Shown here piece after piece: positions 9,615 through 20,749 of a DNA stretch of 64,000 nucleotides. Every line of letters begins with the position of its first letter. Within the stretch, counting starts at the first letter, position 1. The position numbers were made by a program, and so were the translations under genes. Source of the DNA: Fragilaria crotonensis (taxonomy: Eukaryota > Bacillariophyta > Fragilariophyceae > Fragilariales > Fragilariaceae). Location of the stretch: the NCBI GenBank assembly GCA_022925895.1, contig JAKSYS010000002.1, positions 62,001 to 126,000 on the forward strand. The letters are read 5' to 3'. The notes beneath the pieces were generated by a model that saw only the letters and a list, made by a program, of their open reading frames with translations, had not been told where the DNA came from and searched no databases.

Positions 9615-9707
9615 CTAGTTCCGGGAAGTGGTGGAATTGTGCGCCAGGATTTATGTTTGTTTGTGCGATCCTGGCGGGACCCAGAGGAGGAGGACGGACC
9701 GACTTAC
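9615..9707 (-). other. Candidate 93-nt intron containing the in-frame stop between gag and pol of Copia-1
   Basis: Gag ends in KCPELT followed by TAA in the same frame as the downstream pol segment. The stop is part of a consensus splice donor (GTAAGT, first base at 9707). A CTAG acceptor ends at 9615, giving a 93-nt intron, a typical size for this genome, with phase 2 on both sides. Removing it would fuse Gag to Pol in frame. No splicing evidence is available from sequence alone, so stop-codon readthrough or a simple mutation is also possible. Confidence 0.4.
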
Positions 9708-10503
9708 GTGAGCTCTGGACACTTGTTCGCCCAATGACCGGGCTTTCCACACTTGTGGCAATTGCCCTTCTTCGTTGGAGTTTCGGTCCCAGATGCCTGG
9801 GACTGGATCAACGTAAGTACCTCGGCTCGGGAGATACCTGCGGGGGCAGTTGCGACATTGCCAAACGTCGCAGACGGAGCTCGGACATCAGGTGCATGAC
9901 TCGCTGGAGGCCATTCCTTTCTGTCAAATTGCGTACGGTACGCGTCTTCAGCTTGGCGACAAATATCTTGGACGTCAATTTCTCGGCGACCATGTGAGCA
10001 TGGGCGCCTGACTTTTCCTTGTATCCGATGTCGAAGCGCCTGATCAAGTCGTTGCTTCGTCGAACGGAGAGGAAAGCGGAAGTCTTCGTTTCCAGCTCCT
10101 CCGGCCAGAAGAAAGGTCTTGAGCATCGTGAGCGTCAGGTTGTGGTCGTACTGACCTGCCGTCGTGAGCTCACGTGCGTCCTTGCGATAATCGGCGGCGA
10201 GGGCTTCAAGGTTTTCGCCGGCGTACTGGGACGGGTGGCGAGCCTTGATCGCGCCTTCAGGTCTTCAAGCGCTCGATCGACGTGGATTGGATCGTCTTGA
10301 TCAGCTGAAGCCAGACGACGTGAAACGAGTCGTCGTCGTCCATTTTCTCTTTGATCTTGCTCATGAGAGCGGGATCGAGAGACGAGAAGGAACTTGGTGG
10401 CGGCGAGGTCGTTCGACTTGTCATACTTATCGTAACGAAGAATCTGCTGGGAGCTTAGAGTCTTCGCTGTCGCGACGGTGTAGCGAGTGGCTCCTGACGA
10501 CAT
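9704..10503 (-). pseudogene. Copia-1 main gag with CCHC zinc knuckle (frame-broken)
   Basis: Begins MSSGATRYTV at 10503 and includes LRYDKYDKSND, the block AGQYDHNLTL (in another frame), FLLAGGAGNEDFRFPLR, FDRKEWPPA and a C-terminal zinc knuckle CHKCGKPGHWANKC. It matches the Copia-2 gag in order. The frame changes near 10380 and between 10130 and 10050. The segment encodes the capsid/nucleocapsid protein that packages element RNA. Confidence 0.8.
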
Positions 10504-10509
10504 TCGTCA

Positions 10510-10908
10510 TCACGGAGGAGCTTTCGGGATCGGGAGGTAAGCGATGGTATCCATCCCACAATCAACGAGATGGTCCCAAACGGCGTTCTGGAAGTCGACG
10601 AGACTGCTCGCTTGGGTGAAGAGGGTCGTCATGCCGGTACGACGAAAGTTGTACCCCTTTTGTGAGGCTGAGGCATGGACAGGGCGGAGTTGGTTTGGTG
10701 ACGTGATGTCGTCGGCAGCGCTCGGATCGAGGCCGACCCAACCAGGAGCTGGCTTACCGCCAGTCCAAGCGGACCAATCATCCCTGGAAAGGGAGACAAT
10801 GTTGCCCATAATGGGCTTATCGGGCCTATCAGAGGCGACGATAGGGTCGGAGACAGGTGGCGTCGGGGACGCGGTGACGGGGTCAGAAGTTGGTGTCGGA
10901 GACGCCAT
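10510..10908 (-). CDS. Copia-1 short gag ORF (132 aa)
   Basis: Intact small ORF ahead of the main gag. Its Thr/Pro/Ser-rich start is followed by a conserved core (DWSAWTGGKP, SPNQLRPV, RRTGMTTLF, MDTIAYLP) shared with Copia-2. It ends TGA, immediately overlapped by an ATG (TGATGACGAA). The Copia-2 counterpart ends the same way, so the split of gag into a short and a long ORF looks like a family feature. The function of the small protein is unknown. Confidence 0.75.
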   Translation of the reverse strand: MASPTPTSDPVTASPTPPVSDPIVASDRPDKPIMGNIVSLSRDDWSAWTGGKPAPGWVGLDPSAADDITSPNQLRPVHASASQKGYNFRRTGMTTLFTQASSLVDFQNAVWDHLVDCGMDTIAYLPIPKAPP

Positions 10909-11218
10909 CTCGGAGAGTATGGAGCGAAGGGCGAGCTTGGAAAGGTCTTAGGAAGGCAAAGCACGGCGTGCTTTTAGATAAAATAGGTAGCCTAGTTGGT
11001 AACTTAGGCGCTCGGAGAGACTTGTTTGTAGGTTGGAAACCGTAGAGTAGAAGATGGTCAACGGAGTTGACTTGGGCTGCAGCGTAGACGATTGCGGAGC
11101 AATCGGGGAGTAGATCCTTGGAAAGGATCGACCTAAGTGTCCTTGGAAAGGAGACGACGAATTCCTTTAGAGAGGAATTGGCTTGCCTGGAAGGAAGCGT
11201 GAGGGGGTTAGCCTATAG

Positions 11219-11234
11219 ATTGGGCAAAATAACC
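11219..11234 (-). other. Copia-1 primer-binding site
   Basis: Directly inside the 5' LTR. Read on the minus strand it is GGTTATTTTGCCCAAT, identical over 16 bases to the corresponding position of Copia-2 (36114-36129). It is the expected place for tRNA priming of minus-strand synthesis. The primer tRNA was not identified. Confidence 0.7.
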
Positions 11235-11548
11235 ACTTGAGACTATCACCGGAGATGATACTCTAATCGTAGGAAATAGTACGTAGTACCGTAGGAAAAT
11301 TACTGTAGGAAGGCTTCACACAAAGTACGTTCTGAGAAATTATAAGCTACAGTAAAACTCGGCACTCGATCGTATGAACGACAAACTCGTCGAACGTGTC
11401 AAATGGCATTTGACATTTCGGGTAGTTCGTACGAAATTAGTTAGAGACCGGACAGTACAGCGTATCAAGTTTCACATTTCGATGGATGACCTCACGGTAG
11501 CACAGTACAACGATGGCATCGCAGTCCAGTGCAGCGTAGGTTTCAATT
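11235..11548 (-). repeat. Copia-1 5' LTR
   Basis: 314 bp, identical to 4400-4713. It is followed on the right by the target duplication TACTA (11549-11553). Complete LTR identity implies a very recent insertion or gene conversion. Confidence 0.93.
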
Positions 11549-11553
11549 TACTA

Positions 11554-11865
11554 TGTACTGTCAAACCCTGAATATGATACTACTAGCAAATACCAGTACG
11601 AGGTAGCACGTAGCTAGAGTGCTGCTGACGCAATCCTGCCAACTCGTAGACAACGATCATGCCGAACTTCGGAAACTCTCATGATACACATCATCGCTCT
11701 GATCTCAGCATCTACTAACTGCTCTGATCGCAGCATCTACTAGCTCAGTAAAACTGTGCGTGTTCATGCTCACTCACGCAAGAAACAGCTCAGGAAAGGG
11801 AAAGGATAAGCTACAATGATCTCATAATATCTAGCAACAAGAACTAAGAAAGTACATACCCCGAC
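11554..11865. other. Intergenic / promoter region, no gene seen
   Basis: No coding signal is seen. It contains two near-identical short runs (CTCTGATC-CAGCATCTACTA) at about 11697-11745. It presumably includes the promoter and 5' UTR of the gene starting at 11866. Confidence 0.4.
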
Positions 11866-12315
11866 ATGAAGACGAGTATTCCTATCCTTGCTCTCTGCCT
11901 CGCAACATCGCAGGCCTTTACGGTGTCGACAACATCTGTCCAACGCCTACTCCCTCTCAATGCGTATGTCCCTTCCGGTCTCACAGCTGAAGACTACAAG
12001 CGAATTAAAGAAGCCGACAGAAAAAAGATGGGCAAAAATCTTGGTGGTCTCGGACCTCGCGGTTTCAAGTCCCGTTCCATGCAATCATGGCAAGAGGCAT
12101 ACGAACGCGGTGAAACTGGACACTCAATAGCTCCATTCGGTTACAAGGAGTCTTTGAAGGCTGGTAAAATCAAGAAAGAGGATGTACCATACATGGTCCG
12201 GGGAGGCTCTTGGGATAACAGTGATGTCCCCGGCGCCAAGCGAAAGCGATGGTTGAAGACAGATAAGGAATATGCTCGGGGTGGGTACAAAAGGAGCAGA
12301 GCGCGAGCATCCTAG
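11866..12315 (+). CDS. Predicted plastid-targeted small basic protein (149 aa)
   Basis: Single exon. The N-terminus (MKTSIPILALCLATSQAFTV) is a short signal peptide ending Ser-Gln-Ala followed by Phe. That matches the Ala-Phe type junction that sends proteins across the four plastid membranes of diatoms. The mature part is basic, with GLTAEDYKRIKEAD, GKNLGGLGPRGFKSRSMQSW, RGGSWDNSDVPGAKR and a basic tail. No catalytic motif is recognised. The small size, basic charge and targeting suggest a plastid stroma or thylakoid-associated factor specific to algae, but the function is not known. The start is fixed by the signal peptide. Confidence 0.75.
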   Translation: MKTSIPILALCLATSQAFTVSTTSVQRLLPLNAYVPSGLTAEDYKRIKEADRKKMGKNLGGLGPRGFKSRSMQSWQEAYERGETGHSIAPFGYKESLKAGKIKKEDVPYMVRGGSWDNSDVPGAKRKRWLKTDKEYARGGYKRSRARAS

Positions 12316-12685
12316 GTAGTGGGCCGGGCTTTGATTGGACGGGTTCTAGACCCCGTGAAGAAAGCTTCAAGAAGTTGGTCCCTGGCTTGAGTTAGATGAG
12401 TTCTGAACTCTTAATGTGATTTTAGGCTTGCTGTACATTTCACGTTTCTAAGTGTTTTGCTCCAAGGATTGACTGCAACACCTCACAGTGCAACACAATT
12501 CTGAACTGCGCGTTTCACGAGTTGAAGTATCGTCCTGGTTAATTTGAGAACTTGCTCTCTTCCCACATCCTCGCCGGCCTGCAACTCGAGTGAAGTAGGG
12601 ATAGCACAGGTTGCCACAAAAGATCGCGACTGCTTGACGTTGCCATGCACCCATCTGCACCTCCAGTCCAACCGTCCCATGCGGC

Positions 12686-13180
12686 TCATACACCACTCAC
12701 TTTTCCGTAAAAGTATCTAAATCCCGTGATCATGATCGTCACGAAATAGCAATCCCTTGCCAGTAATAGAGGGTCAACAGATAACGCCATAACTTTGCTC
12801 ACGGCAAAAGCAAGACCGAATTGCAACAACACAAAGGCGACGATAATTTTGGCCAATCTCGGAATTTCGATCCAATTATCATGCGACACCAAAAGGGTGG
12901 AAAGAATCCAGCAAACACATCCGGAGGATGTTCGCTGTACGAAATCATCAAGTGTCGCCGGCACGGCAGGTAACGGTTGTGAAAAGCCTCCATTCTCCCA
13001 GAAGGAGGCATCATTGAGGACGTCCACGAGGCCAATTAACTGACTAGCAACGACTATGGCCAAGATATCAACCGTGAGGGCCGGGTTCAATGGATTCCTT
13101 GCCATCATGATTTCCAGAATTTTTGGCGTGAAGAATGCAATTACTGGTAGTAAGTTGGGGTGCAAGATTGATATGTGCAC
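12686..13180 (-). CDS. Multi-pass membrane protein of unknown function, 5' end uncertain
   Basis: The open segment has three hydrophobic stretches (around DILAIVVASQLIGLV, GCVCWILSTLLV and IIVAFVLLQFGLAFAV) and ends FRYFYGKVSGV. The N-terminus is ambiguous. A second frame starting at 13304 (MRSSSGMRFPLLLFALPL, then TKSFLLP) looks like a signal peptide with a plastid-type Phe. The same DNA also reads as a 145-nt intron, GTATGC at about 13289 to CAG at about 13145, that would join MRSSS directly to VIAFFTPKILE in the correct phase. The two models give different localisations. No family was recognised. Confidence 0.5.
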   Translation of the reverse strand: MHISILHPNLLPVIAFFTPKILEIMMARNPLNPALTVDILAIVVASQLIGLVDVLNDASFWENGGFSQPLPAVPATLDDFVQRTSSGCVCWILSTLLVSHDNWIEIPRLAKIIVAFVLLQFGLAFAVSKVMALSVDPLLLARDCYFVTIMITGFRYFYGKVSGV

Positions 13181-13479
13181 AAGGCAACTGCGTGGCTGCG
13201 AACGAGTCAGAGGCTCTGCCTAGGGACGAAGGAAGTAGGAAGGATTTTGTTAAAGGTAGTGCAAAGAGCAGGAGAGGGAAACGCATACCTGAAGATGAGC
13301 GCATGGCGGTTGCGGACTCTTCAGTTTCTTTTTGGTGTCATCATCATCCTGATCAAGGAATTGTCTGGAATCCGTCGACTGTCGAGCTCCTCCGTTCCCG
13401 CCATTTCAGCCACGAGCCACGAGACGGGATATTGTATGCAATGTATACGATGCACGCCAGGATGGATCCGATCCTACAA

Positions 13480-13815
13480 GTACCGTAGAGTGCAGTGAAA
13501 TGCCGTCAAGCCGTACCTGGTACTGTACAGTAATAAGGTACTCCGAGTACAACTCTCCGCATGTCGAGTTACCAGGTACCTGGTAGTAGTAGACGTCTAC
13601 TCTCGTGTAGGGTATCATATGCATATGTCTTGTACAGTAATGACTGACTACTCGAGTACGCTAGTACTTGTACTATATGTCACCATAGATATGTGTGATA
13701 GCAGTACATGTACAATAGGCATCAGTACCTGGTACCAGTACTCTGAGATGTCATGATTTCACTGCTATGACGTATGCACTTGTACCGGCACAGAGTTTTA
13801 TACAAGTACTGTAGA
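13480..13815. other. GTAC-saturated intergenic segment
   Basis: About 18 occurrences of the palindrome GTAC in some 340 bp, many within GGTACC, AGTACT or TGTACA, where about one would be expected by chance. No ORF is supported. Similar tracts lie at about 4190-4390, 21140-21320, 22180-22260, 22790-23200, 26270-26550, 28030-28500 and 32650-33090. Confidence 0.7.
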
Positions 13816-14312
13816 AGGTATGACGGTGCATGGTTTGCACGAAAACCTGCAACGAAACAAATTTCCGATTCATTCCTTTTTATTTTTTCCCACTCCATGC
13901 TCCGATGTTTCACTAAGGATTTTTGTCATGTGCTACCTGGCACCTGCTGTAGTTTTTTAGAGAGTCACTCGTCCTTGCAAAACAACTCTATTGAAAAAAT
14001 GGCGAATATTTTTTCAAATAACCGCCCAGCGCTCGGGATTCGTGTGAAGCAGCAAAGCGCCTTCGTGTGAGCGGACAAGCTAGAGAAATGCAGCGTCCCA
14101 ACACCTTTTATCTTATACTACTCCTCTACCTTTCTCGTTGACCTTCCTTCAAATCGGCGGGGCATGAAAAAGCTTGATCCTGCCCACCTGTTGAGTGCCC
14201 ACCGATAAATTGTTGATATAAGTTGTGGCCAGGAAGGATAGGCGTTGAAGGAATCAGAACGCAAGCGGCGAACTGCTAGTTCATAAAGAGATTCATCGAA
14301 CGCGAACTCATT
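13816..14312. other. Intergenic region upstream of the coiled-coil gene
   Basis: No supported ORF or RNA gene. It presumably contains the promoter and 5' leader of the gene beginning at 14313. Confidence 0.4.
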
Positions 14313-17245
14313 ATGCCTGCGCTTTCAGAAAGAGCGTCCAGAGTTCACAGGGCTCGCCGTTTGCAATTATCCAATGATTCACTGAGGGAAGAGCGCCTGG
14401 CAGTCAGTGCTTCTCCTTCCGCTACAACCCAAGCCGACGCCGGTTCCAGACTACACGAAACGATCCAGCTCCATCCCTCCCACACCAACCACCCGCGCAA
14501 ATTCGATACCGCCTCTGGTGGAGAGGAGGTATAGTGGAAGGGTCTCTCCGATGACATCGATTGCCATAACACCACGCTTATCGGAAGAGACCAGTCGTAG
14601 CAGATTCATGGATGCCGACATGGATGAAGAGATGCCAATGGACGAATTGCAGCAGGTCTTGAAGTCACGATACTCCGAATCAACAAGCATTCATCCCCCT
14701 CATCTTGTTTCTCCTGTTAACGACAGCTCGGATGCTGTGTCTTCTGTTTCGTCGTCGGACGGCTCGCCAATCAGGCGGACCAGAAAATCTCAACTGCAGC
14801 AGCAGCAACCGCCTGTGGTCACCCCGCCCACAAACGCTTGGAGTGGTATCAGGCATGCCGCCGCATCGAGAAATCCCGGTGCGAGCTATGAAGCTGCGGC
14901 TGTAGAACCAAAAGAGATTGTCCAAAGTAGAAGTTCTGATTCGACGGCTGCGTCGCGGAGGTACGTCAGTCGCAGCCCAAGTTACGACGCGGTTGAAACC
15001 CCGCCAAGGCACACAGCACATAACTTGAACGATGGCAAAGTGGAATATGCGAGGCGTCAGCTTGACGTAACCAGTAACCGCAAAAATCCAGTCGCTCCCT
15101 CCATTGATCGTCTTGCGACCGCGATTCGTATGAAGTCAAATCGAAGACCTGAAAATCTTTCCAAAGACGAAAACGACCTTTGGGAAGCCGTTCAAGGTAC
15201 GCTTAGCGGACAGAGGTCAGAGATGATGGCTAGGCGCCGGATTATAGAGCGACAGCTTCAAGAATCGACGTCGCAGGTTGACAAGCTTCGTGCACAACTT
15301 GAAGCTCCAGAAAGAATTGGACACCACCGTCACACACCTTCAGAATGCGAAACGCCAACTCCATGACATGCAAACAAGTCAAGCAAAACAAAGAGACATC
15401 TCAAGTGATGAACAAGTGGCGGCTTTGCAGGCGCATGTTGCAGACTTACAGCGAAGATACGATAAAGCTGTTGAATTGACCGAGACTTGCCAGGATGAAC
15501 ACGACCGTGCTATCTGTGCCATTCAACGTGTCCTTGCAGATGTTAACGAACAAAAGGAGGAGCAGGTCGCTGTCCTCCAAGCTCGAATTAAGGAGCTGCA
15601 AGATGAGATAGACCAGCAACAGGACGAAAGCAGTCGAAAGTCAAACAATGATGCCGCCGATGTCGCGACATTGCGCGCTCGAGCGCAAAGGGCGTTCCAA
15701 TTGGAAAATGAAATGGAAGAGCTGAAGAATTCACAGGCGCGAACGGAAGAAGAGCGCGACCAACTTCAGCAAGATCTTGACAAGAAGACTGGAATTATTG
15801 CTGTATTGGAGCAGGAGTTAAATGTCATCAAGAACGCACTTCAGAACGCGAAGGACAAGGAGGCAGGTTTCGAAGAAGTCATCACCAGACAACGCAAGCA
15901 GTTAGCCCAACAAGCAAACACACACCTTACTGGTCCTTCCAGTGCGCCTTCGGAGGAATTTGAGTCTTTGCGCAAAAAGTTGGATGAAAAAACCAAATCC
16001 CTGGAGAATGCGAAAGCGCTGATAACGTCGCTGGAGGCGGCTAATGGGTCTATGGCGGTTGATCTGCGTTCAAAGCTCAAGGGCAAGGACGAGCAAGTGC
16101 TCATTTTGAAATCGGAGGCCGCAGATCGCAAGCGAAGAATGGACAGCCTTGCCACCGAGCTTAAGGATCTTCAAATTCTGAAGACCGGGTCCGTCGAATT
16201 TAGTGCAAAAATGCGGGAGCAAATGTCGATTTTGTCGCAAAGCTTGGAAAGTGCTGTTGGTGATTTGCAATCTGCCAGCGTTGTTCTTGAATCCAGCGAC
16301 GGTGGAGAAGACGAAGCTGTGGATAAAATCTCTGTGATTCTATGCAACGCAGTCGCAGCTATCAAGTCAAGCCTTGATGCCATGAAACACGAGGGCGTCG
16401 CTGATACCGATCGGCAGATGAGACCTGAAAGCAGGGGCTTTGACTCTTCTTCGCGTGATGTTGAGGATAAACTCAAGAAAATGGATACGAAGCTGAAGCT
16501 TGCGGACGCATCTCTAAAGAAGGCAGAGGGCGAAGTAGCTCTTCTGAAGGTCCAGAATGAACGTCTTAGACTGTCGAAGAGCCACGAGGAGTCTAAGCTA
16601 AAGGAAGAGATTCGTCACCTCCAAAGTCAAAATGAGAGTAATCTTGAGGCCCTGGAAAAGAAAAAGCAGGAGCTCCAGGTATTGCGCGACTCTCTTGAAG
16701 TGGGCGACGAGGTTGGATACATCTCGGGAGACGAAACTGATGAAGAGGAAGAAAACCAGCAAACAGGAACGAACGCAGCTAGCGCAACTTCGCAGGACGC
16801 GTTGAATGCATTATTGGCGCGTGGCGGTGTTGATATGGCAGGAACCGTCAATGCTGCTGAGCTCAATAAAATGAAAAATGAACTCAAACGGGTGGAGCGG
16901 GAGCGACAAAGAGCCAAGGAAGCCCTGAAGGCGGAGCAGGAGTCGTTAGCCAATGCAAAGATGATTATTTCTTCGCTGGAAAAGGCTAACAAGACGATGC
17001 TAGAAGACCTCCGCTCGCGCTTGCAAGACAGCAATACTGCGATCGCTGCCCTCTTGGACAAGTCGTTGGTAAACGAGAAGGTGTCGAAGGATTTGGAACA
17101 AAAGCTCGAGCAGCTGACGAAGGAAAAGGAACAGGCGGATGCGGATCACCAGGTTGAGATCGCGAAGCTGAAGAGTGAAGCTCTCATCACCGCCGTGCGG
17201 CTCGCGGCCAAGGAACGGGAGGTAGACGAATTTTCTAGCAATTGA
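14313..17245 (+). CDS. Long coiled-coil protein (apparent frameshifts)
   Basis: Read through three frames: 14313-14450 (start MPALSERASRVHRARRLQL), 14440-15310 and 15300-17245. About 970 residues in all. The first third is Ser/Pro/Arg-rich and disordered (SSSIPPTPTTRANSIPP, DEEMPMDELQQVLKSRYSE). From about residue 300 it is an almost continuous coiled coil rich in Lys, Glu, Gln and Leu (RRIIERQLQESTSQVDKLRAQLE, LEQELNVIKNALQNAKD), with one acidic break (GYISGDETDEEEE). No motor or membrane domain is visible. The frame changes near 14440 and 15305 need one base each and offer no usable GT-AG intron, so sequence errors are the likely cause. The role is probably structural (cytoskeleton, centrosome or vesicle tether). 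Confidence 0.65.
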
Positions 17246-17441
17246 GGCGACATTCAGGGTGAACCAGGCTGGGTCACAGGTGTAGTTACGAATGCAGCGC
17301 TTACTTTTGGTGAGTGAACAATTCGTTAACTAGGGTGTTAGACTAGTTCAACTCGGTGTCTGCATAGGACGCAATCATAAACTCGGAATTCCATCCAGAA
17401 AACTTTATTACAACTGCAGAACAAGGAATGCGAGTATCCTT

Positions 17442-20400
17442 TTAAGCATCGCTTGAGATTTTTGCAAGGTGAACAAAATCAACAATTTTGAAGTCTTCCT
17501 TTGCATCCTTGAGAATGGCATCAGTGCCATCGATACAAACCAATTCTCCTTCCACCCCAACGTCAGCCCCTCCTGTCACCAACACGATGTCATGTTCTTT
17601 CGGTTCGACCATAGATAATTCACTAACGCGAACACTCTTGCTAAGGCCTCCTTCAAGCTCAAGAGTGGCAGCTGAACCGTTGATTTCCTTGATAATTCCT
17701 CGGACTGGTCGCTTTTGAGCATGACACACACTCGCTCCATAAACCACACAGGGGTCTCTTCTCCATCACCTCCCATCGCATCAGGCTCAGATTTTTCACG
17801 TTTGATCTCACTGGTGCCATGCTCAGCGACTTCCTCATCCTTCACTACAGTTGGGGCAGGAGCAGGCGCGTTTGTTTGAATGTTGTCGTTGGCACTACTT
17901 GGTGCCCAGGTGCTAGCGTGGGATGACCCCCAACCGCCAACAGCATCGCCATCCGAAGATCCAAACGGATTTGACTGCTCCTTGGAAGTCGCGCCCCATC
18001 CATCCTCATTCTCTGTGGTGTCTTGATCCAATGAGCCACCTGGTCTCCACACTTCTTCTCCGCCGGACGTATCATGCATGGGGGTCGCACCACCGTGCAT
18101 TGGAGTGGCTCCGCCGTGCATAGGGGTCGCGCCACCAGTAATGAATGGCGTCGTCGGAGCCAACATGCTTGATTGCTGGAGCTGGCTTCTCGAGGGATCT
18201 TCAGTTGAACCAAACTTGTCTCCTGCCACCACCACACGCTCGCGAACAACCATAACTTTCTTCAGACGTGAGTGCAACTCAACTTGTACATGAGTGGCAG
18301 TTGCATCGGAAACTGTGCCAACGTAACCCTTCCATTGACCGGCCTGAATTCGGACACTCTTTCCAATGAGAGCATCGTCATGCTTGCCACGAGGACCAAT
18401 TGCACCACCGCCAGATTGAGTCCGTGGAGTCGAGAATGGGCTTGCACCACCATCACCAGCTGATCCTCGGTTCTGATTTCTAGAGCCGGCCTGCATACAA
18501 CTGCGACTGCGAACTACAAAAATACCAGCGTTTTCTGTTCGAGTTTGTGAGAAAAGGAAGAGCTGAGTGCGACTCATTCTCTTTATCGTAGCCTGTTTCC
18601 CCTTGTGGGGGCCTTCAGTGACAGTAACTTGATCACCGACTCTTATTTGGTTGCCTTGAACGTCCACCGCAATTGCACGGTTTGATCCCTGGTTCCGCTT
18701 TCCACGCAACTCCTCAGGGCGCACTTCTCTAACAAGGCCGTGGTTGTTGATGACAGTGAAATCTTCGCGACCAACTCTAACAATCACCCCGACTTCATTT
18801 GAGGATCCGCCTCCGCTCAGTACTACGAGATCGTACAATTCATAACCAGCTAGCTTGTCTTGACCAGATGCGATTTCAGCTGACTCACGAAGCTGAGACG
18901 TTCTCACGGTGATCTCCTTGTTTGTGACGTCTGTCAAGACCACAGCTGTGCAGTCAGCTTCGCCTTCCAACTGCTCAACTGCAACAACGTTTCCAGTCTC
19001 GTTAGCATATCGCCCATCCATGACCTTCACGTGAGCTCCAACAGCGATATACTTTCGGACTTGACTTGCCAAGAATTCAACCTCCTCAGGAGTTCAAGCT
19101 TGTTCGTGATAGGTTTAACCTTCACTGTCGAACCATCCAAGTTAATAAGCTTTCCTCTCAACCCAATCAAATCACCTTCAATAACTTCGACCGTGTCTCC
19201 GATCAAAAGGCCGCCACCGCCTGATGTTTTTGCCTTAGTTAATCCAGTCTTCCCTTGCAGCTCGGATAATTCGTCCAAGAGGGACCCCGCAAGTTTCGAT
19301 CCTTCATTTTCTTCACCGTCATCGTCCTCTCCAACGGATTTAGACGCCTTCCTGAAACTCTGCAGCTCGTCGAGTGTCGGTGGAGTCTCGTCCGTAACTT
19401 TCTTCACCATCGTTCCAACAGTCATCTCTTTCAACTGGTAACCTTCGTGATAATAGTTTCCCTCAAAGACATCGCAAAAGATATCAAGACCAGGAAACCG
19501 CTGGCGCATTGTCTGCTTTCCCATTGCCGCAACCTCTTGAGAATTGAAAACTTTTGGTGGACGAATCGTACGACGTCGAACTCGAGCCTGTTCAAGAGGC
19601 AGATCTGACAACGTCAAGTCGAGACGTGGAACGAACTGGACGACGCATTTCTGCCCAGACTCGCGAACAAACTTGACCAAACCTAAGTCACCCTTGTAAG
19701 GCCCCCTTTGAAGCCTTACCCACTCATTTTCCTTAACTAAACGCAAGTCGTAAGTGAATGAGCTTGACATGGAACAATGAGATGCATCGGCACGGTCGTG
19801 TTAACTTACCTGGCACTTTGACTGGCTTGACAGTCATAACTGTAGTCATATCGCCAATCGGAATTAATCGCATGGAATACTGCATGAGACCACGGATACC
19901 CTGAATGGCATCCACCACAGCTGGTTCACTGTAGGATTCGATATAAATCTTTCCCTTGGTTTGCGAAGCAATGACACCAGTAATGCCCAGAGGTCTACCC
20001 TGACGAGCAAATGCAATACTCTTATTCATGATTTGATAAACGAGCTCTTCTTCTTTCCCCGTCAAGCAGTTGACCATCCACAAACTGGGATCGGAAACTG
20101 AGGGCACAAGCGACTGCTGCGAGACTGCAGTATAGGAAGCATGCACCGATCCACCGTCGTCGTCCACTCGATCTGGGACGGAGGGGCCTCTGTCTAGGTA
20201 GGAACGGTCGACCGTTCTACGCTGCATCCGATGACGCTCTTCAATCGCTCGAGCCATCGCAGCAACTGAACGCTCGTCTTCTTCTTCGACATTGAACCGT
20301 CCTGCCTGCTGACGACGACGATCTTGTTGACGGATCAATTCTTGCGCCTCGTCATCCATCTGCTCCCGACGAATATCCTCCTCTGTGTAATGCTTCTTAA

Positions 20401-20749
20401 CAATGTCATGAGGATCTCTGTGAGTACCATATGGTTCATCGTCATCTTCTTCGTCGTCCTCGTCATCCTGCGCTTCTTCATCAAAGAACGAGCTCATCTT
20501 CGGTTTTTTCTTGGGTCCGCCTGAGGCTGAAGGAGCTCTTCGTTTCTTATCATCCTCGTCGTCCTCCTCTTCCTCGTCCTCATCATCGTCATCATCGTCG
20601 TCGTCATCATCATCGTCATCTAAGTTCATATTCGCCTTCCGAGGTGGAGGCGCATCGTCTTCCTCTTCTTGATCCTCCTCCTCGTCAGATGACTCGTCAT
20701 CATAGTCTTGCTGATCAGGCCGTAGGAATTTCCCTCCACTCCGGAACAT
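17442..20749 (-). CDS. SPT5: Transcription elongation factor SPT5
   Basis: Large subunit of DSIF, the RNA polymerase II/I elongation clamp. The start MFRSGGKFLRPDQQ (20749) is followed by a very acidic region with a run of Asp. Next is the NGN domain (DPSLWMVNCLTGKEEELVY...KIYIESYSE) that binds Spt4 and polymerase. Several KOW domains follow (WVRLQRGPYKGDLGLV, VGAHVKVMDGRYANETG, VGDQVTVTEGPHKGKQATI, KSVRIQAGQWKGYVGTV). A short CTR has three TPMHGGA units, and a final KOW ends LAKISSDA. One intron is clear: donor at 19809, acceptor ending 19737 (73 nt), joining PVKVP to VKENEW. Two apparent one-base deletions break the frame near 19090 and in an AAAA run near 17714. Both are probably assembly errors, because the protein is otherwise complete and conserved. 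Confidence 0.9.
19737..19809 (-). other. SPT5 intron (73 nt)
   Basis: GTAAGT donor and TTTAG acceptor on the minus strand. Removal joins the NGN domain to the first KOW domain in frame (GTG CCA G + TT AAG GAA). Confidence 0.85.

Larger units (their letters stand above)
4400..11548 (-). mobile_element. Copia-1: full-length Ty1/copia LTR retrotransposon
   Basis: Bounded by two identical 314-bp LTRs (4400-4713 and 11235-11548) and flanked by a 5-bp target duplication TACTA (4395-4399 and 11549-11553). Order in the element's own direction: 5' LTR, primer-binding site, short gag ORF, main gag with CCHC knuckle, CCHH-like motif plus hydrophobic segments, protease, integrase, reverse transcriptase, RNase H, polypurine tract, 3' LTR. 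Integrase before RT identifies the copia superfamily. The reading frame is broken about seven times by single-base shifts although the LTRs are identical. Either the copy was mobilised in trans or the assembly has indel errors. Copia-2 at 35.7 kb is a close relative in protein sequence but not in LTR sequence. Confidence 0.93.

Noticed and set aside
14313-17245. Kinesin or myosin assignment for the coiled-coil gene
   Set aside because: No P-loop or motor motif is present in any frame. Coiled coil alone is not evidence.
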